From Paulownia fortunei (Eukaryota; Streptophyta; Magnoliopsida; Lamiales; Paulowniaceae): 64,000 nt of DNA. Shown piece after piece: positions 23,887-37,320 of the stretch (the stretch's first letter is position 1; each line of letters opens with the position of its first letter). Location of the stretch: contig CM033124.1 of NCBI GenBank assembly GCA_019321725.1, positions 13,392,001-13,456,000 of the forward strand, given 5' to 3'. Made by a program: the position numbers and the translations under genes. The notes beneath the pieces are model-generated. The model had not been told where the DNA came from. It did no database searches and was given only the letters and a program-made list of their open reading frames with translations.

Positions 23887-26225
23887 ATGTCTGTGACAGC
23901 GGGGGTTAGTGATACGGTAATTGCTATTAGGGACAAACTTAGGGGTAAAATTGGGCAAACCAAGGTGAAAAGGTACTGGCCTGGGAAAGCACCTGAGTGG
24001 GCAGATGACAATGATGAAGATGGGGACATTAGGATGTCGAGGGCGGCTGCCTTTGAGAAAGCGTTTCCGAGCCATGAGGGCGCTGATGTTATGCGAAAGG
24101 ATGATCCGAGGTTGCGCCGTTTGGCTGAAATTAGGATGGATAATCGGGATGAAGTGAGGGAAGATCATAGACGAATTAGGCAGGCAGAGATTGTTTCGAC
24201 GTTGGAGGAAGAAAGCAGGAGGCAGGAAGGTTTTGATATGGAGGAGGAGGATATGGATGCGTTCGACGAGAGGAGGAGGAGGGTTAAGGAGAAGCTGTTG
24301 CAAAAGCAGCAAGAGGTAGCGGGCCTTCTGCCGGAGGAGGAAGAGGAAGAAGGTGAGGAAGAGGAGGAGGAGTCTGAGTCTGAGTATGAGACTGATTCGG
24401 AAGAGGAAATGATGGGTATTGCAATGGTGAAACCGGTTTTTGTTCCGAAATCAGAGAGGGATACGATTGCTGAACGTGAGAGGCTCGAGGCTGAAGAGAG
24501 AGCGCTCGAGGAAGCAGTGAAGAGGAGGATGGAAGAGAGGAAGAAGGAAACAAAGGAGATTGTGGTTGAGAAAATTAAGGAGGATCTGGAGATTCAGAAG
24601 AATATGGAGTTGGAGGCTGATATTGCTGACGTGGATACGGATGATGACATGAATGAGGCAGAGGAATATGAGGCTTGGAAGTCTAGAGAGATTGCAAGGA
24701 TCAAGAGGGATAGAGAGGACAGAGACGCAATGTTGAAGGAGAAGGAGGAGATTGAGAAGGTAAGAAACATGACAGAGGAAGAGCGGAGAGAGTGGGATAG
24801 GAAGAATCCGAAACCTGCTGCACAATCCAAGCAAAAGTGGAGGTTCATGCAGAAATACTACCATAAGGGTGCTTTCTTCCAGTCAAATCCTGATGATCAT
24901 GCTGGAACTGCTGGAGCCGATAATATCTACACTCGTGACTTCTCTGCTCCAACTGGAGAGGATAGGATGGATAAGACCATATTGCCTAAAGTCATGCAGG
25001 TTAAGCACTTCGGTCGCAGTGGAAGGACAAAATGGACTCATCTTGTAAATGAGGACACAACTGATTGGAATAATCCGTAAGTATAGTTATTGTTGCATAA
25101 GCACCCCATCTGGTTCTGAAATTTCTGAAGCTACTTCGTTCAAAATATACTGCACTTGAAACTAATGAGGATGATGATATAAACAACAATTAAACATCAG
25201 CTATAGAGAGTTTAGTGACAGTAGTGTGTCATAATTCATAGAATACATTATAACAACCGAATCCTTATTTTGGTTATTCTTTGATTATCAATGATGAAAT
25301 GCACTTAAAGTTGTTGTAGACTTAGTTGAGGGCATTTCTATTGCATATAAGGCCTATTCTTTGAAAGAATCACCTGCTGACATCCTTTTCTTATCCAGTA
25401 AATTTATTCCTTGTAGTCTTTCATTTAAACTTATTTACATTATTGATCCAAGTTCTAGAAGCTCTTAAACATCAAGAGTGGTACATGGGTGAGTTCTTTT
25501 GAAGATAGAAACAAATTTAAAAGGAACTACTTCATGTAATATGGTCTAAACTGGGAATCAAAATGAGAAGATGGTCTGTTATTATATTCTAGTCGTATTT
25601 CTGTTAACAAAGTTGCAAGAATGTTTTGCTTCTGTCCTGAAGCATACCTTTTCCTAAAGTTTCACTTTACTTTAGTGGCACTGGTTTTTTAGCATCTTAT
25701 TTTCTTCTCCGGAGGAAATGACTCGTAAATAATTCTGTTGATGCAACTATATCTAAATTTTTCATAGAAAAATGTGCTGTGATGTGGAAGTCAAAACCTA
25801 GCACTCCATGTAATATGGTGAAGTGGAAATCTGCTCTACAAGTTAAACATTCATGAAATAATTGGTATTTTTGATATATTACTGTGATATTTATTAGGAG
25901 TCAGGACTGCATTAACTGCTACCTTTTCAGTAAAACCATACATGTGATTGGTTAATGTAGACCATTCCCATTATGCAGATTATTTATCATCAGGTTTTGG
26001 ATCTTGTTTCCATGGTTTTTTACTTTTAAAACATGTTCGGTGGAATTGAAATCTGAATAGCAGAATATCTTATGCATCAAAGTCTTAATTGCTATTTTTT
26101 GGCAATGCAGGTGGACCTACAATGATCCTCTTCGGGCCAAGTACAATCAAAAAATGGCTGGAATGAATGCACCTATAGAAAAACCTAAAGGTAGCAAGAA
26201 ATTGAAGGATTGGGAGCAACGTTGA
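23887..26225 (+). CDS. MFAP1: Microfibrillar-associated protein 1 homologue, spliceosomal factor
   Basis: Two coding exons (23887-25076 and 26111-26225) give 434 residues; the Pro codon is split across the 1.03-kb intron. MFAP1 is a nuclear component of the spliceosomal B complex (tri-snRNP associated), needed for pre-mRNA splicing. The N-terminal KVKRYWPGKAPEWADD motif (about residues 26-41) is highly conserved. Next come charged coiled-coil segments, a Glu-rich acidic stretch (about 160-185), then the C-terminal MFAP1 domain with KYYHKGAFFQ, YTRDFSAPTGEDRMDK and GRSGRTKWTHLVNEDTTDW; exon 2 adds WTYNDPLRAKYNQKMAG and ends KLKDWEQR. A 160-bp 5'UTR intron is likely at 23680-23839. The ATG at 23887 follows that acceptor and starts the conserved MSVTAGVSD. 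Confidence 0.93.
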
Positions 26226-29200
26226 ACTTTCTGAAGCACAAGGTCTCCAGCAACTGCAAATCAAAGCCTTTGCAAGAGAACTCATGTTGTCCTTTTGATG
26301 TTTACTCCTTGTGCACACAGTTCAGTTTTATGCATCTCAAATTCATCTGTAGATTACCTGATCTAAGATTGATTTAGGAGCTTCTTTGATGGCTTCATGT
26401 ATTAGCATTGTTAAAGTCTCCTGCAAAGTGCTTTACGGCAGATCCTTTCACCCTTTTTGTTACATTTGTTTGATTTATACTTCGTATACTCCTGGGCGCA
26501 TTTTACTGGCTTCAGTAGGTGTTTATTTAGTTGGGAACTCTGAGGTTTAGTGAGGTTTAGTTCAGGTGAAATTCTTGCATGAACTGGGTGCAATATATAT
26601 GGTGCATTTGTTGACTTTTGATCAAAGAGAGAGGGGTAATGAAAATTACTCGCTCCTTATAATCCCATGACCCAAAAAGAGGACCATGGGTCGAGTGTGT
26701 TGTACCAAAGACTCTTTAGTCCAGTCCGAATTTGAGTTCTGAATTGCTTCGTTTACATGATTCGGCTCAAGCATCTCAATTCAACCATTTTCATAACTCT
26801 AAGATGCTTACATGGGGAAGACCCCTTACAGTAAGTGGGGGTTGGTGTCCAGGAATGAAATTAATTTAGAAATAGAAGAGATTGGTATACATGAATGAAA
26901 TTAGGTAGAAATAAAATGAATTTAAAAATAGAATGATGATGGGAGTAGAATAATATGAATATAATAATTTATATGATTGGTATGTATAAAAAATGAGAAA
27001 GCAAAGAAAATATTATTTTTTATGGGGTTTCAATTTTATAATTGATAATTAGAAATTAATAATAAAAAAAATAAAAATAAATTAAAAGTCAAATTACCCT
27101 TAGTATAAATTTTTTAAAATAAAATTATATTTAATATAGTGTCCATAAATGAGTTTGTTATTATTTTATTCGCTTTTAAATAATATATATTCTTATATAT
27201 ATATGTATATATATAGAATATAGATAAAATTGTATACAAATATATTTTTTATAAAAAATACAAAAGATCGACAAATGAGTATTGGAGCAAGTCTCGAATT
27301 TTAATTTTTAGACTCAGATATGATTTGAATACGACCAGTTAAAATATTGGACATGTATTTTTTATTTGTTATGTTTGTCTATGTGATTTATATTTATATA
27401 CATATATATATAATATATGTATATATATAATATAATATGGTTGTTACATATATATTAAAATATAAATATAGTACTTTTATAATAATAATATAATATAAAT
27501 AGTTTGTGCTAATACATGTAAAAGTAATAAATATGTTAGAGATATTTTATTTTTTAATAATTAAAACATAAATAATTATATTTTTATTAATAATACTTTC
27601 TCTTATATAGAAAGTTATTGTAATATTATTTTTATAAATATTTATTAATATTTTAAAATAATAAAATAGGCCGAGGGGTCCAACACGATAGATCTCGAGT
27701 TGGGAGTAAGATCATGTTCATTTTCATAAAAATCTAATTGAGTCGGGTCTCAGATTTTATCTAATATTTTTATTATCTTTAAATAAAATAATTTTATCAA
27801 AAATATATATATATATATATATTGCTGACTAATTGTAAATCAAACCAATGAGGAATAAATGAATGGCTAATTTATATTTTGGGAACGGAGTTTTCATATG
27901 AATTTTTTTTTCAATCTAAAAAATTAATTTCACAAACTTTTTACTTGAAAAAAGGGAATTGAAATTTTTCACACTTAATACCTTCAAGATTTTTTATTTT
28001 TTATTTTTTGGTCTAAATTACCATTGCTGCCTACAATAAATTATGTTTTGAAATTGAAGTTTGTGAATAGATGCAATGTTAGTAAAATTTTGTATTATAT
28101 TTATGTAGTGTACATATGCCAATGACTAAAAAAATAGTCTTATTTGCATAGCATAAAATCGGTTCCGGAAATATTTTCTTAGCTCTTGAAATTCGTAATT
28201 TGGAATTGTTTGGGATAGTTGAAAAAATTTGACAAAATCTTATTTATATAATAAAATTTGTTATTAAACTTCACCACTAATTTGGGAAACAAAATATCTG
28301 ATTATTTACAAAAATAACTCATTTATACGTCAATTACATGTATTGAAAAAAATAGAAAATAAGTTAGTATAATATAATCTTATTTTTTTATTCAATTTTC
28401 TAATTTTGGATCAATTTTTTCACCTTAATTTCAAATGAAAAATCACAATATATTTTATATGTATTAAATACTGAATATTTTTATATATGATAAGTCAGCC
28501 GTGTCAAACACAATATATATATAAATGGCGTCAATTAACAAAATCAGAAATGGGCCCAAGTATATTATAAGTATTAGAATCCAACACATATTTTGGCCCA
28601 TTTTAGGATTTTTGCATAACCCAGCCCAAGTACAACTCCACTCTCCCAGCCCTAATTGGAAAATGAAACTTTTTTTACCATCATTTTCAAAACTGAAAAA
28701 CTTTATAGATAAAGTACATTAAATTGAATATAAAAATACTTATATATGTTATTTGGACCGTTATATTTTTATTTAAATGCACTTCTTACATTTAAAAATT
28801 GAAAAAAAAATATTTAAACATTCAAACCACAAGACAATAATTAATATCCTAAAGTTTTAATGGAAACACTCATGAATCACTATAATAATTAATACCATTG
28901 TGCCAAATTTAGATTGATTTTCCTCGCCATCAATAAATAAATAATTAAATAAACGAACTAAAATAATAACATTGATTCTATAAAAAATACATAAGTATGG
29001 TGATAAATTTGGGATAATTTTGAAAAAATTCGATAAAATTTCATTTACATAACAAAATTCGTTATTAAAATTTGCGACTAATTCAGGAATATATCAAGAT
29101 AAAATATCCAATTATTTTATAAAAATAATACATTTATGTGTGAAGATTGTCAATAAAAATTATATTATCTAGTAAATTTTTATATATAGAAAAATAGAAA

Positions 29201-29440
29201 AACAGGTTAATAAATGTAATTTTATAAGATATGAATAAAAATCGAGAATAAAATATTGTATTAACAAAAAATTTAAAAAAAATTATCAATTTACTCTATA
29301 AAAAAAATATAGGGTATTTCAGTGTTTTTTGTAAAAATATTATATATTATTTTAAATTACTTTGAATATTTGGAGAATTATGTTACTATGTACATAAATA
29401 GGAAAAAAAATAAAAAATAAAAATAAAGTACACCCAAAGA
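26226..29440. other. Intergenic AT-rich DNA with TA-rich microsatellites
   Basis: Contains the MFAP1 3'UTR at its left edge. (TA)n runs lie near 27195-27215, 27395-27420 and 27800-27822. At 28543-28640 there are three GGCCCA/AGCCCA (Site II-type) motifs without an adjacent gene. A repeated block with ATTTGACAAAATCTTATTTATATAA-like words occurs near 28225 and, diverged, near 29028. No gene is seen. Confidence 0.4.
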
Positions 29441-29733
29441 AGCTCAATTTGAGAGGACGTGGAAACCCTGCTAAAGTACAACCCCCCGCAACCAAAGAAA
29501 AAGGGGTTAAAACATAAAGAATCAAAAGTATAAAAACGACACTTTCATGCTCTCTCCCTCGTCCCTTCTCATCTCATCCTCTTCACACACAAAATTTCGA
29601 ATCCCTTTTTACAGCAAAACCAGCCCCCCCAAAAACCGTGTAGTCCAAACCCAAAATCCCATATCAAAGAACTCGATTTCCCATCGGTTACACATATACA
29701 TACACACATATACAAATCAGCTGTAGAGAGAGG

Positions 29734-29757
29734 ATTTATATATATATATATATATAG
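29734..29757. repeat. (TA)n microsatellite in the PABN 5' leader
   Basis: About ten TA units 30-55 bp before the start codon, next to GA-rich tracts. It may serve as a TATA region or lie in the leader; the sequence alone does not decide. Confidence 0.6.
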
Positions 29758-29787
29758 ATATACATACAGAGTGAGAAAGAGAGAGAT

Positions 29788-32758
29788 ATGGAGTACCAAG
29801 GGCAGCTGGAACAAGAAGACGATGTTTACGGAGGTGAAGTGCCTGAGGAAGCCTATATGGAATCCGATTTTGACTTATCTGCCGATGCTGAAGCCGCCGC
29901 CGCTGCCGCCGACTCCAAAACTAAGGTATATACTTGTTTGTGTTTGTGCGTCAAGATTTATGATATGTTATATATATGTGTATGTATTTGTATAGGTTTA
30001 CACATATACGTGTGCAAAAATTAAAGAGTATGCATATAGGTGTATGCGTCTAATTTTTCTGGGGTTTAATTTATAGGAGCTGGAGAATATGAAGAAGAGA
30101 TTGCAGGAGATTGAGGAAGAAGCTGGGGCGCTTCGCGAAATGCAGGCGAAGGTCGAGAAAGAGATGGGCGCGAATCAAGGTTTTTTTTCACTTACCCTGA
30201 GCATATGCATTTGAGAACTTGATGTTTATATTGGTTTATTCTTGAAAGATTTGTTTTTCTGCGTGGTTTGAATTTGTGATCTGTGTTTTTTTAAGTTGGG
30301 TTTTTTGCCAGATAGAAATAGTGTTTTTAATTTGTTCCAGGAATTTAAAGATAAAAAGGGCAAATTTGATTTGGTGACAGATATAGAAACTGGCAATTAG
30401 ATTTTATTTAGAAGGACCATAAATGCAGAATTTGTAGTCTATCAGTAAATTTGATTTGGCGACAAATGGGTACATTGGCTGTTTATTAAAATTAAAGTTT
30501 GTCGTATTCATTGACGGCGGTCTTGTGAAGTGTAGGTTAAATCTTAAAGTGATTTTTTTGTGTTCTTATCGTAATAGTTGACTGATAAGATACTTCATTC
30601 ATGGAAAAATTGGAATTCTTTGAGCATCAAACAAATGTCTCATGCTTCTTTAGTTGACACAACATGTGGAGAATTGTTCGACTCCTGCGGTTGCTGTCAG
30701 ACACCTAATTAATTCTTCAAAGTAGACGATACTTGTCAGGAATCACTTTTTTTTTTAACTTATGACATTATTGCTTTTATAATGGAATATGGAACAAATA
30801 CAACTTCAATGCAGAGTAAGAATGTTTGTTTCTTCATTGTACTATCCTTATGATGAAGATATGAGATATACATGATTTTGAGTCCAAATCTAAGTAAAGT
30901 GGACCTAAATTGCGCTACGATTATAGAAGAATTCCGGCAATAAATGTTTACATGTTTTGGAGGCTATACACTATTGCTTGCGGTATGTTGTTTGTTTGTT
31001 GGAACATCTTGGAGCCCATTCACATGTCTTAGGAATTCATTTATCACTTTGTTATTCTGTAACATGGTTTCTTTAATTATGAACTTGAAGTGATTCACAA
31101 CATTGTTTTTTAATTTTTTCTCTTTTGGGATTTTAGAAGATTCAACTGGTGCCTCTGCTACCCAAGTTGAAAAGGAGGAGGTCGATTCTCGTTCAATATA
31201 TGTTGGTAATGTGAGTTTCTTGTCTTTTTTCTTCGTCCAGAATAAAGTTTTTCCATTTACTTGCAAATTTTGTTATTCTGCTGTTTACAATGCTTTGATA
31301 TCAGTTTGAAAGAATGTATTATAACTGGTTAAATATGGTACAAATTCTTGTAAGAGTGAATGATGGCTAATTCTCGGCTCGTTGAAAGGCAACATTTTAA
31401 AACTGCTCCTCATAAATAATTTGCTAATTTATGTGATGAAAATGGCACCCTACAGTATCCTTTTAAGTATGTGGATTGTTTTTCTTGTTTTCTTTTTCAT
31501 GGCTGTACCTAATACCTTCATTGCAAGAAAGGATTGGAGACTGCTGAGTTCACTCAACCTAATATAGTTCAAGACATGATTCGTTGGAAAAACTTGGACG
31601 TATCGGAGTGGTAGTGTTATAGATGTACATAATTTGCTTCTTTTGGGAATATGCATGTGCTACAGTTTTGAGTCAATTGATACATTTAGCAGTTTTGGTT
31701 AACATATGTGTTGTCACCTGTACATTCATCAGTATTTATGTATGTGTGTCTGGTTGAACTATTTGATTAAGCTGTTAGCTAATGTTTCTCTCTCCAAGCA
31801 CAGGTGGACTATGCATGCACACCTGAGGAGGTGCAGCAGCATTTTCAGTCTTGTGGGACCGTAAACAGGGTCACTATTTTGACAGATAAGTATGGTCAAC
31901 CCAAAGGTTTTGCTTATGTGGAGTTCGTGGAACTTGAGGCTGTTCAAAATGCTGTACTGCTGAACGAATCAGAGTTGCATGGCCGTCAACTAAAGGTTCT
32001 TGATCTTGTCTTGGTCTGAACATAGAGGCAATGAATATTTGCTTCTCCTGACAGTGATTATATATTTGGGTTGGACAGGTATCTGCTAAGCGAACTAATA
32101 TTCCTGGAATGAAGCAGTATCGAGGGAGACGTCCAAATCCATATTTTGGATCTAGAAGGCCTTTTATGCCTCCGGTCTACTCTCCTTATGGTTATGGGTG
32201 AGCACAATACAACTGCTTGGCCTTTTTTTTTTTTTCTCTCTTCTTCTTTTTCTTTTTTGTCTTGGCGATAATGGATGGTCCAAAGTTATGTCTTCAATGA
32301 AATAATCAGTGGTTGTTGTCTCCAGCAAATTGAGGTTATTTTCCATGTCCCTGCTGGAATAGTTATTTGAGCTTTCCTCAATGTATGAACACCTTGTATA
32401 CATGTAATTAGGAATCTCTAGTGACTTCATGGCTTACCCAATCCATATATTTGCTTTTGCTCTTTTGCTATGCATATGTGTGTGTATTTTGTGTAGAACA
32501 GAAGATAGATTTGTTATTTACTTGCCATTATAGGAGTGGGTGCTTAACATGAAATTAGTTGCAATTTCATTTGTTTCATCTATCTGTGGCTTTAAATTGA
32601 CTTCTACTGTTGTTTTTTGTTTCCAAAGCAAGAAATTACTTCACTGGATTAGCATACTTCAATTGGTTCACTTGATCAATTTGAGATCTGATATTGCATT
32701 TTTCATGTGCAGGAGCGTTCCAAGGTTTAGGCGTCCTATGCGCTACAGGCCATATTGA
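29788..32758 (+). CDS. PABN1: Nuclear poly(A)-binding protein, PABN1-like
   Basis: Six exons (29788-29925, 30077-30179, 31137-31210, 31804-31995, 32079-32197, 32713-32758) join in frame to 223 residues. The protein binds poly(A) tails in the nucleus and stimulates poly(A) polymerase, setting tail length. Residues 1-46 are acidic with a short Ala run; residues 47-80 form a coiled coil ([20 protein letters not shown]) known in the family to contact poly(A) polymerase. A single RRM spans about 99-175 with RNP2 IYVGNV (101-106) and RNP1 KGFAYVEF (139-146). The C-terminus is Arg/Pro/Tyr-rich ([15 protein letters not shown]...[11 protein letters not shown]), the arginine-rich tail of this family. 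The 5'UTR has GA-rich and (TA)n tracts. The numbering among PABN1-3 paralogues is uncertain. Confidence 0.92.
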
Positions 32759-32979
32759 TGAAACTCTCCCAGTTGGCATGCTGTTAGATAGTGGGAATCA
32801 CTTGGCGATAACCTTTCCGTGATAACCTTTTATTGTGCCCACGTTTTACATCCTTCCTTGATAACCTTTTATACTGGAGGCATGCCAATAGGCCAAATTT
32901 AGTTTGAAAATTGAAACTTCTTTGTAACTTTAGTTGGAACAGTGTTGTGCTATTAGCTGCATGCAATTACAGCTTCATA

Positions 32980-34250
32980 TAGGAAACAAAAGGAAGAAAG
33001 CAAATAACCAGGTTTTTGTTGTCATTATGTTACTTAGAAGGTTTCTTCAACAATCCCCAACCTCACATCTTGATAATGTGATGTTTCACTTGTTATAGTT
33101 GTTTGCTGCAGTTCGATTTCTTATAGTTGTTTGCTGCAGCATCATTAGCCTAACGCCCTCCTTAAACATTCTTAAGGTTTTCAGCTTTTTGATATTGATG
33201 GCATATTATAGTTGCATCATCCAGAATTATGGTTCAAGTATTTGTGTTTCAAAGTAGACTAACATGGTCTACTTGTCATTGTCCGGGACCATGTCTAAAT
33301 TTCGTGATTGTGGCTGTGGCTGCAAATGCTTTGGTGTTGGTGTGTCACATGTGGTTATCGGACGATTTTCAAGTTAATAGGGACTGATATAATTGGACCT
33401 TGTTGCCTCTCCCTTACGGCTCCCATGGTGTTAATTACCTCAGGTGTATGTGTAGCATTTAATAATTATCTTAATAATATGGGTTATAAACAGAAAATGC
33501 ATTTGGATATATATATATATATATATAGGAAAAAGATTGTCATGAATTTATAATCTGAATGTTATTTTCTCCATCCCGTATGTATAAGTGTTATAATGAA
33601 CTTCAATTTAATTTCATGAGATGTACATTAAATTATTATTTAGATTATGCAATAGTCTTAAGTAGGCAAAGAATATATAGACAAAAGCCATACCATAAAA
33701 ATGATATTTAAATCAGACCGCGCATTTAGAAAGACATTCTCTCAAATTCAACAATAAATATTCAAACTCATTTTTTTATATATTTTTAAGTGAATTGGAC
33801 TTAATTATATCAAAAAATATCAATCATTAAAATTGATTTGACATGGTATCTTATTGGTTGACAAATATTGACTATTCGTATATATTATATAGGGTGGTAA
33901 TATGATAGATTATTATTATGTATTAAATTTAAAAAAATAAAAAATAAATATTCAACTAAAAAATACATCTAATAAAATTTAAAATTTAAATAACTACATA
34001 CATATAATTAAATACAAAATTTAAAGTTTAAATTTATCAAAAAAATGCTAAAAGAAAAATATAAAATATACACAAAAGATAGTTTTGACCGGTTCTTAGA
34101 TTAGTATTTTGACCAATATTTGATCGATTCAGCCTCATTTTTTTATATTTTTTAGCCAATCGGACCAGACCAACTACCGGTTCTCAGTCGAGCTGGTTAA
34201 AACCGACCAATCCGATTTGATTATGAAAACATTGCTCCAAATAGTTGATT
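32980..34250. other. Intergenic; degenerate transposon end at 34.08-34.24 kb
   Basis: A (TA)n tract lies at about 33509-33528. At 34080-34240 a stretch of CCGGTT, GACC and CCGATT words ends in TTATGAAAACATTG, matching in inverted form the left edge of the element near 9.25 kb. No gene is seen. Confidence 0.4.
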
Positions 34251-36720
34251 ACAACAATGGAATTCTGCCCGCGATACAAAACAAACGATAAGGGATGTTA
34301 GAGTTGTCTAGGTGATATTCTTTTAGCAATCAAGTCAGAGACAAAACGCAAGAATAACAATATGGATATGAAATTGAAGCAATAAAGTAGCAAATAAATT
34401 TAACGTACCTCCAAATTGTGGGATTATGTGGTATTTATAGATATTGGTAAAGGGTTATAATCCCATATAACATGGTACATAGATCATAAAGTTTCGTGAG
34501 TGGGCATGAGTTACGCTTGTTGGACCCCAATAGAATTAGTTTTTAGACTTTTATTGGACTTTGACCCATCATAAGCTCCTAACTCTCGAGTAAGCCTTAC
34601 GGTAGGAGTTGGCGGAGAGTAGGATGTATCTTAGCTTAGGTTAGCCCTACGCGAGTGGTTTTTATAAGTGAAGAGAAGTGAAGTGAAATGCTTCTCTGCT
34701 TTGCCTTAACGAGGTGAAGTTTCTTCACAATTTCAAGACTTGATTTTTGTCGATAGTCTCAAGAAAGGAGTACGTGTTTTTCGGAACCAACTATAATTTT
34801 TTTAGCCTCAAGGGAGTCACCTCTACTTTTGGGACTTGACTCTTGTCAATGACCTTAAGGAGAAATGAGAAGCTTCTCCACAGTGGGTGATGAAGGGTAT
34901 TTAGACCCTCTCCCATAATAATTTAAAATATAAGACTTGATTTTTGTCGTAGCCTCAAGGAAGGGATTTATGATTTTCAGAACTAACTATAATTTTCTTA
35001 ACCTCAAGATAGTCACCTCTACTTTTGGGACTTGACTTTTGTCAATGACCTTAAAGAGAAATGAGAAGCCTTTCCAAACAGGGTGATGAAGGGTATTTAG
35101 ACTCTCTCATATAATAACTTAAAATATATAAGTAAAGTGATTATTATGCTCTCAAATTACGGTTTTTGTTTGCTGTTACTTAATGTTCCTTTCGTTGGTA
35201 TTTGATTTTCATATCCGATCTTATAAAAATTTTTCTTTGTAAATGTAAAATCCATATAATAATTTCATTTGAACTTTTTAATGTTGGATTTAGGAAGACC
35301 TATATTTGTTTTAGAACTTTTCTCAAGCGATTCATGTGCAAAAGCAAGTCATATCCTCCTATAGCAAATGATCAAACACTTTCCTTACATTGTGAAAACA
35401 ATTACACAACACAAGGTCTCTATAAGACAATTTTTATCGAACATCTTCTTGGCATTGTCTAAATCATTGCCCTTAGCATAGAATTTGACTAAGGGACAGA
35501 CTATCCAAAATCAAAGTCTAAATCATCATCAATGTTGAGACCACCACAAGCCTTCAAGTCATCCAACCAAGGGAATCTTAGCCTGCCATGGACATATTGA
35601 GGGGTAGCCTCAGCCATCGCCAAGCGTGGCCCCCGAATGTGCCGCACTAGCTTTGCCCAAGTGAGGCATTTTGGGCGACGCCGAGTAGCCTCGACCAAGA
35701 AAGGTTTCGCCATATATGGATAGCCTCGCCCTCGTTGGGCAAGGCTGTGGCCTGGCCTGGCCTTCACTGGGCTAAGTTGTTGCTAGTTTGGCTAAGTTGT
35801 TGCTAGTTTAGCCCTTGGGCGAGACATGTTTTTTTTTTGGTAAGTGATCTTGTGCCTTATCTCTAAAGCACTACTAAATGGCATAAAGTTGCTTATAAAA
35901 GTGGTCTAATTTATTTTATAATGCCAATGCTATGATTAGGGTCATGTATTCATCTATACCATCTCTTATGTTGAAAAGCATTGTGGTTTGCCCTGTTCGG
36001 GTCTTCTCCACTTTTCATTACATTATCTTTAGGGAGACATGCTTGACTGCTGATTTCCTCATGAGTATTTGCTATTCTCCTATGCGACTCTTCTCCCCTT
36101 GGCTCACATCCTTTCCTGTATTGAGATAGACTCCAACTTTGGCAAGTAGATCGAGAAGGCTCACCCCTACACTAGTCTTTGTGTACTAGGCTATAACTCT
36201 TACGTTTGCTCTTGCCGAGGCATATTTTATTATAGCTTGTAGAGCTTCTTGAGTGATTTGCAGTACGACTGCATCAGGTAGTCCCTCGAGTTGAAGAGGT
36301 TGCAGGTCATGACGAGGAGGCAACTCTGATAGTAGCTTGTTGACTCCATTACCATTATGTCCCTTCTCCCAAGGAGTGTCTTGCGCGATGACTTCTCGTG
36401 CTTTGTATCTCATTTGGATCCTCAATGTTAGAGTAGAGGTTCCACAAATGATGTCAAAATAATGTTGACTCCAAACAATTGATTAAAATAATAGGCATCT
36501 ACATGTTATACAAACAAATTTAACGTACTTCCAAATTATGGGATTATGAGGTATTTATAGTTATTGGTGGAGGATCATAATCTAATCTAGCATGTTGCAT
36601 AATCCATTTGAGTTTCATGAACATGTGGATTTGCGATATCATTTTTGGACCCTAGAGACTTAACTTTTGAGCTTTTGCTGGATCTTGGCCCACCATAAAC
36701 AATAGTCTCTCTAAAATCTA
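34250..36720. mobile_element. Degenerate LTR-like element, non-coding
   Basis: Sequence at about 34235-34580 resembles that at about 36465-36700 in the same order: CCAAA(T/C)A(G/A)TTGATTA, AAATTTAACGTAC, CCAAATT(G/A)TGGGATTATG, GTATTTATAG, GTTTC(G/A)TGA, TTGGACCC and CCCA(T/C)CATAA. That suggests two old LTRs about 2.2 kb apart. The interior includes two ~190-bp tandem units (34.74-35.12 kb) and broken frames on both strands (for example 35501-35767 minus) with no recognisable gag or pol motif. The ends and target duplication were not resolved. Confidence 0.45.
34736..35120. repeat. Two tandem ~190-bp units
   Basis: The words GACTTGATTTTTGTCG, AGTCACCTCTACTTTTGGGA and GTGATGAAGGGTATTTAGAC each appear once per unit, at a spacing of about 190 bp. 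Confidence 0.8.
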
Positions 36721-37029
36721 GCAAAAAATACTTAGACCTTGTTTACTTTGCCCAATTGGGCTAAATTAGCTATTTTATCAGGTTCAAACCTATATGTACT
36801 TTATTTGATGAGACCCGCTAGATATTATCCAGCCCAGTAGTAATTTGAAAAATATGTTGGATTGCAATCCCATTTCAAGGGTGGGATTTAGATATCATTA
36901 TTGGCCCAAAACATAAATTATAATGCGAAATATTCATTTTGTCCTTAAAAATGGATACTGAATTACAGCTGATACCCTTCACTCATTTTGAAAATCTTCT
37001 ATAAATCCAAATCCAAACTTTTGCCTGTT

Positions 37030-37320
37030 GGTCGGTGGTGCGGCTACGAAGATGTTAGGCCAAGGAGGGAGGAGAGAGAAATAAAAAAAAGGAATAAGAT
37101 ATTTGAAGAAGAAAAGAGAAAAAAATGAAAGAAAGAATGGAGAAAGGAAATTCACTCCACTTGTGTGGTGATGGTAGTGGCGGTGGCAAAGATGTTGGGT
37201 TGAGGGAGGAAAGAATGAAAATAAAAAGATGAGAAAATTGAAAAGAAAGAAGAAATAAGAAACATGAAGAAGAATAAGAGAAGAATGGAGAAGAAAGGAG
37301 GAAAGAAGCATGAACAGTTA
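37030..37320. repeat. Purine-rich GAA/GGA tract with internal duplication
   Basis: Strongly asymmetric A+G strand. The motif GAAGATGTTAGGCCAAGGAG near 37047 returns as CAAAGATGTTGGGTTGAGGGAG near 37185, so the tract contains a ~140-bp duplication. The minus-strand frame here (poly Phe/Ser/Leu) is an artefact of composition. It may lie inside an inverted-repeat element whose ends read TGTTTACTTTG at about 36738 and, on the other strand, at about 37396. Confidence 0.5.

Noticed and set aside
23836..24864. Long minus-strand frames opposite MFAP1
   Set aside because: Shadows of the Glu/Arg-rich MFAP1 codons (poly Leu/Ser/Pro on the other strand).
35501..36425. Two minus-strand frames at 35501-35767 and 36186-36425
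   Set aside because: They lie inside degenerate repeat DNA, lack recognisable gag/pol motifs and have no conserved start; left as part of the LTR-like element.
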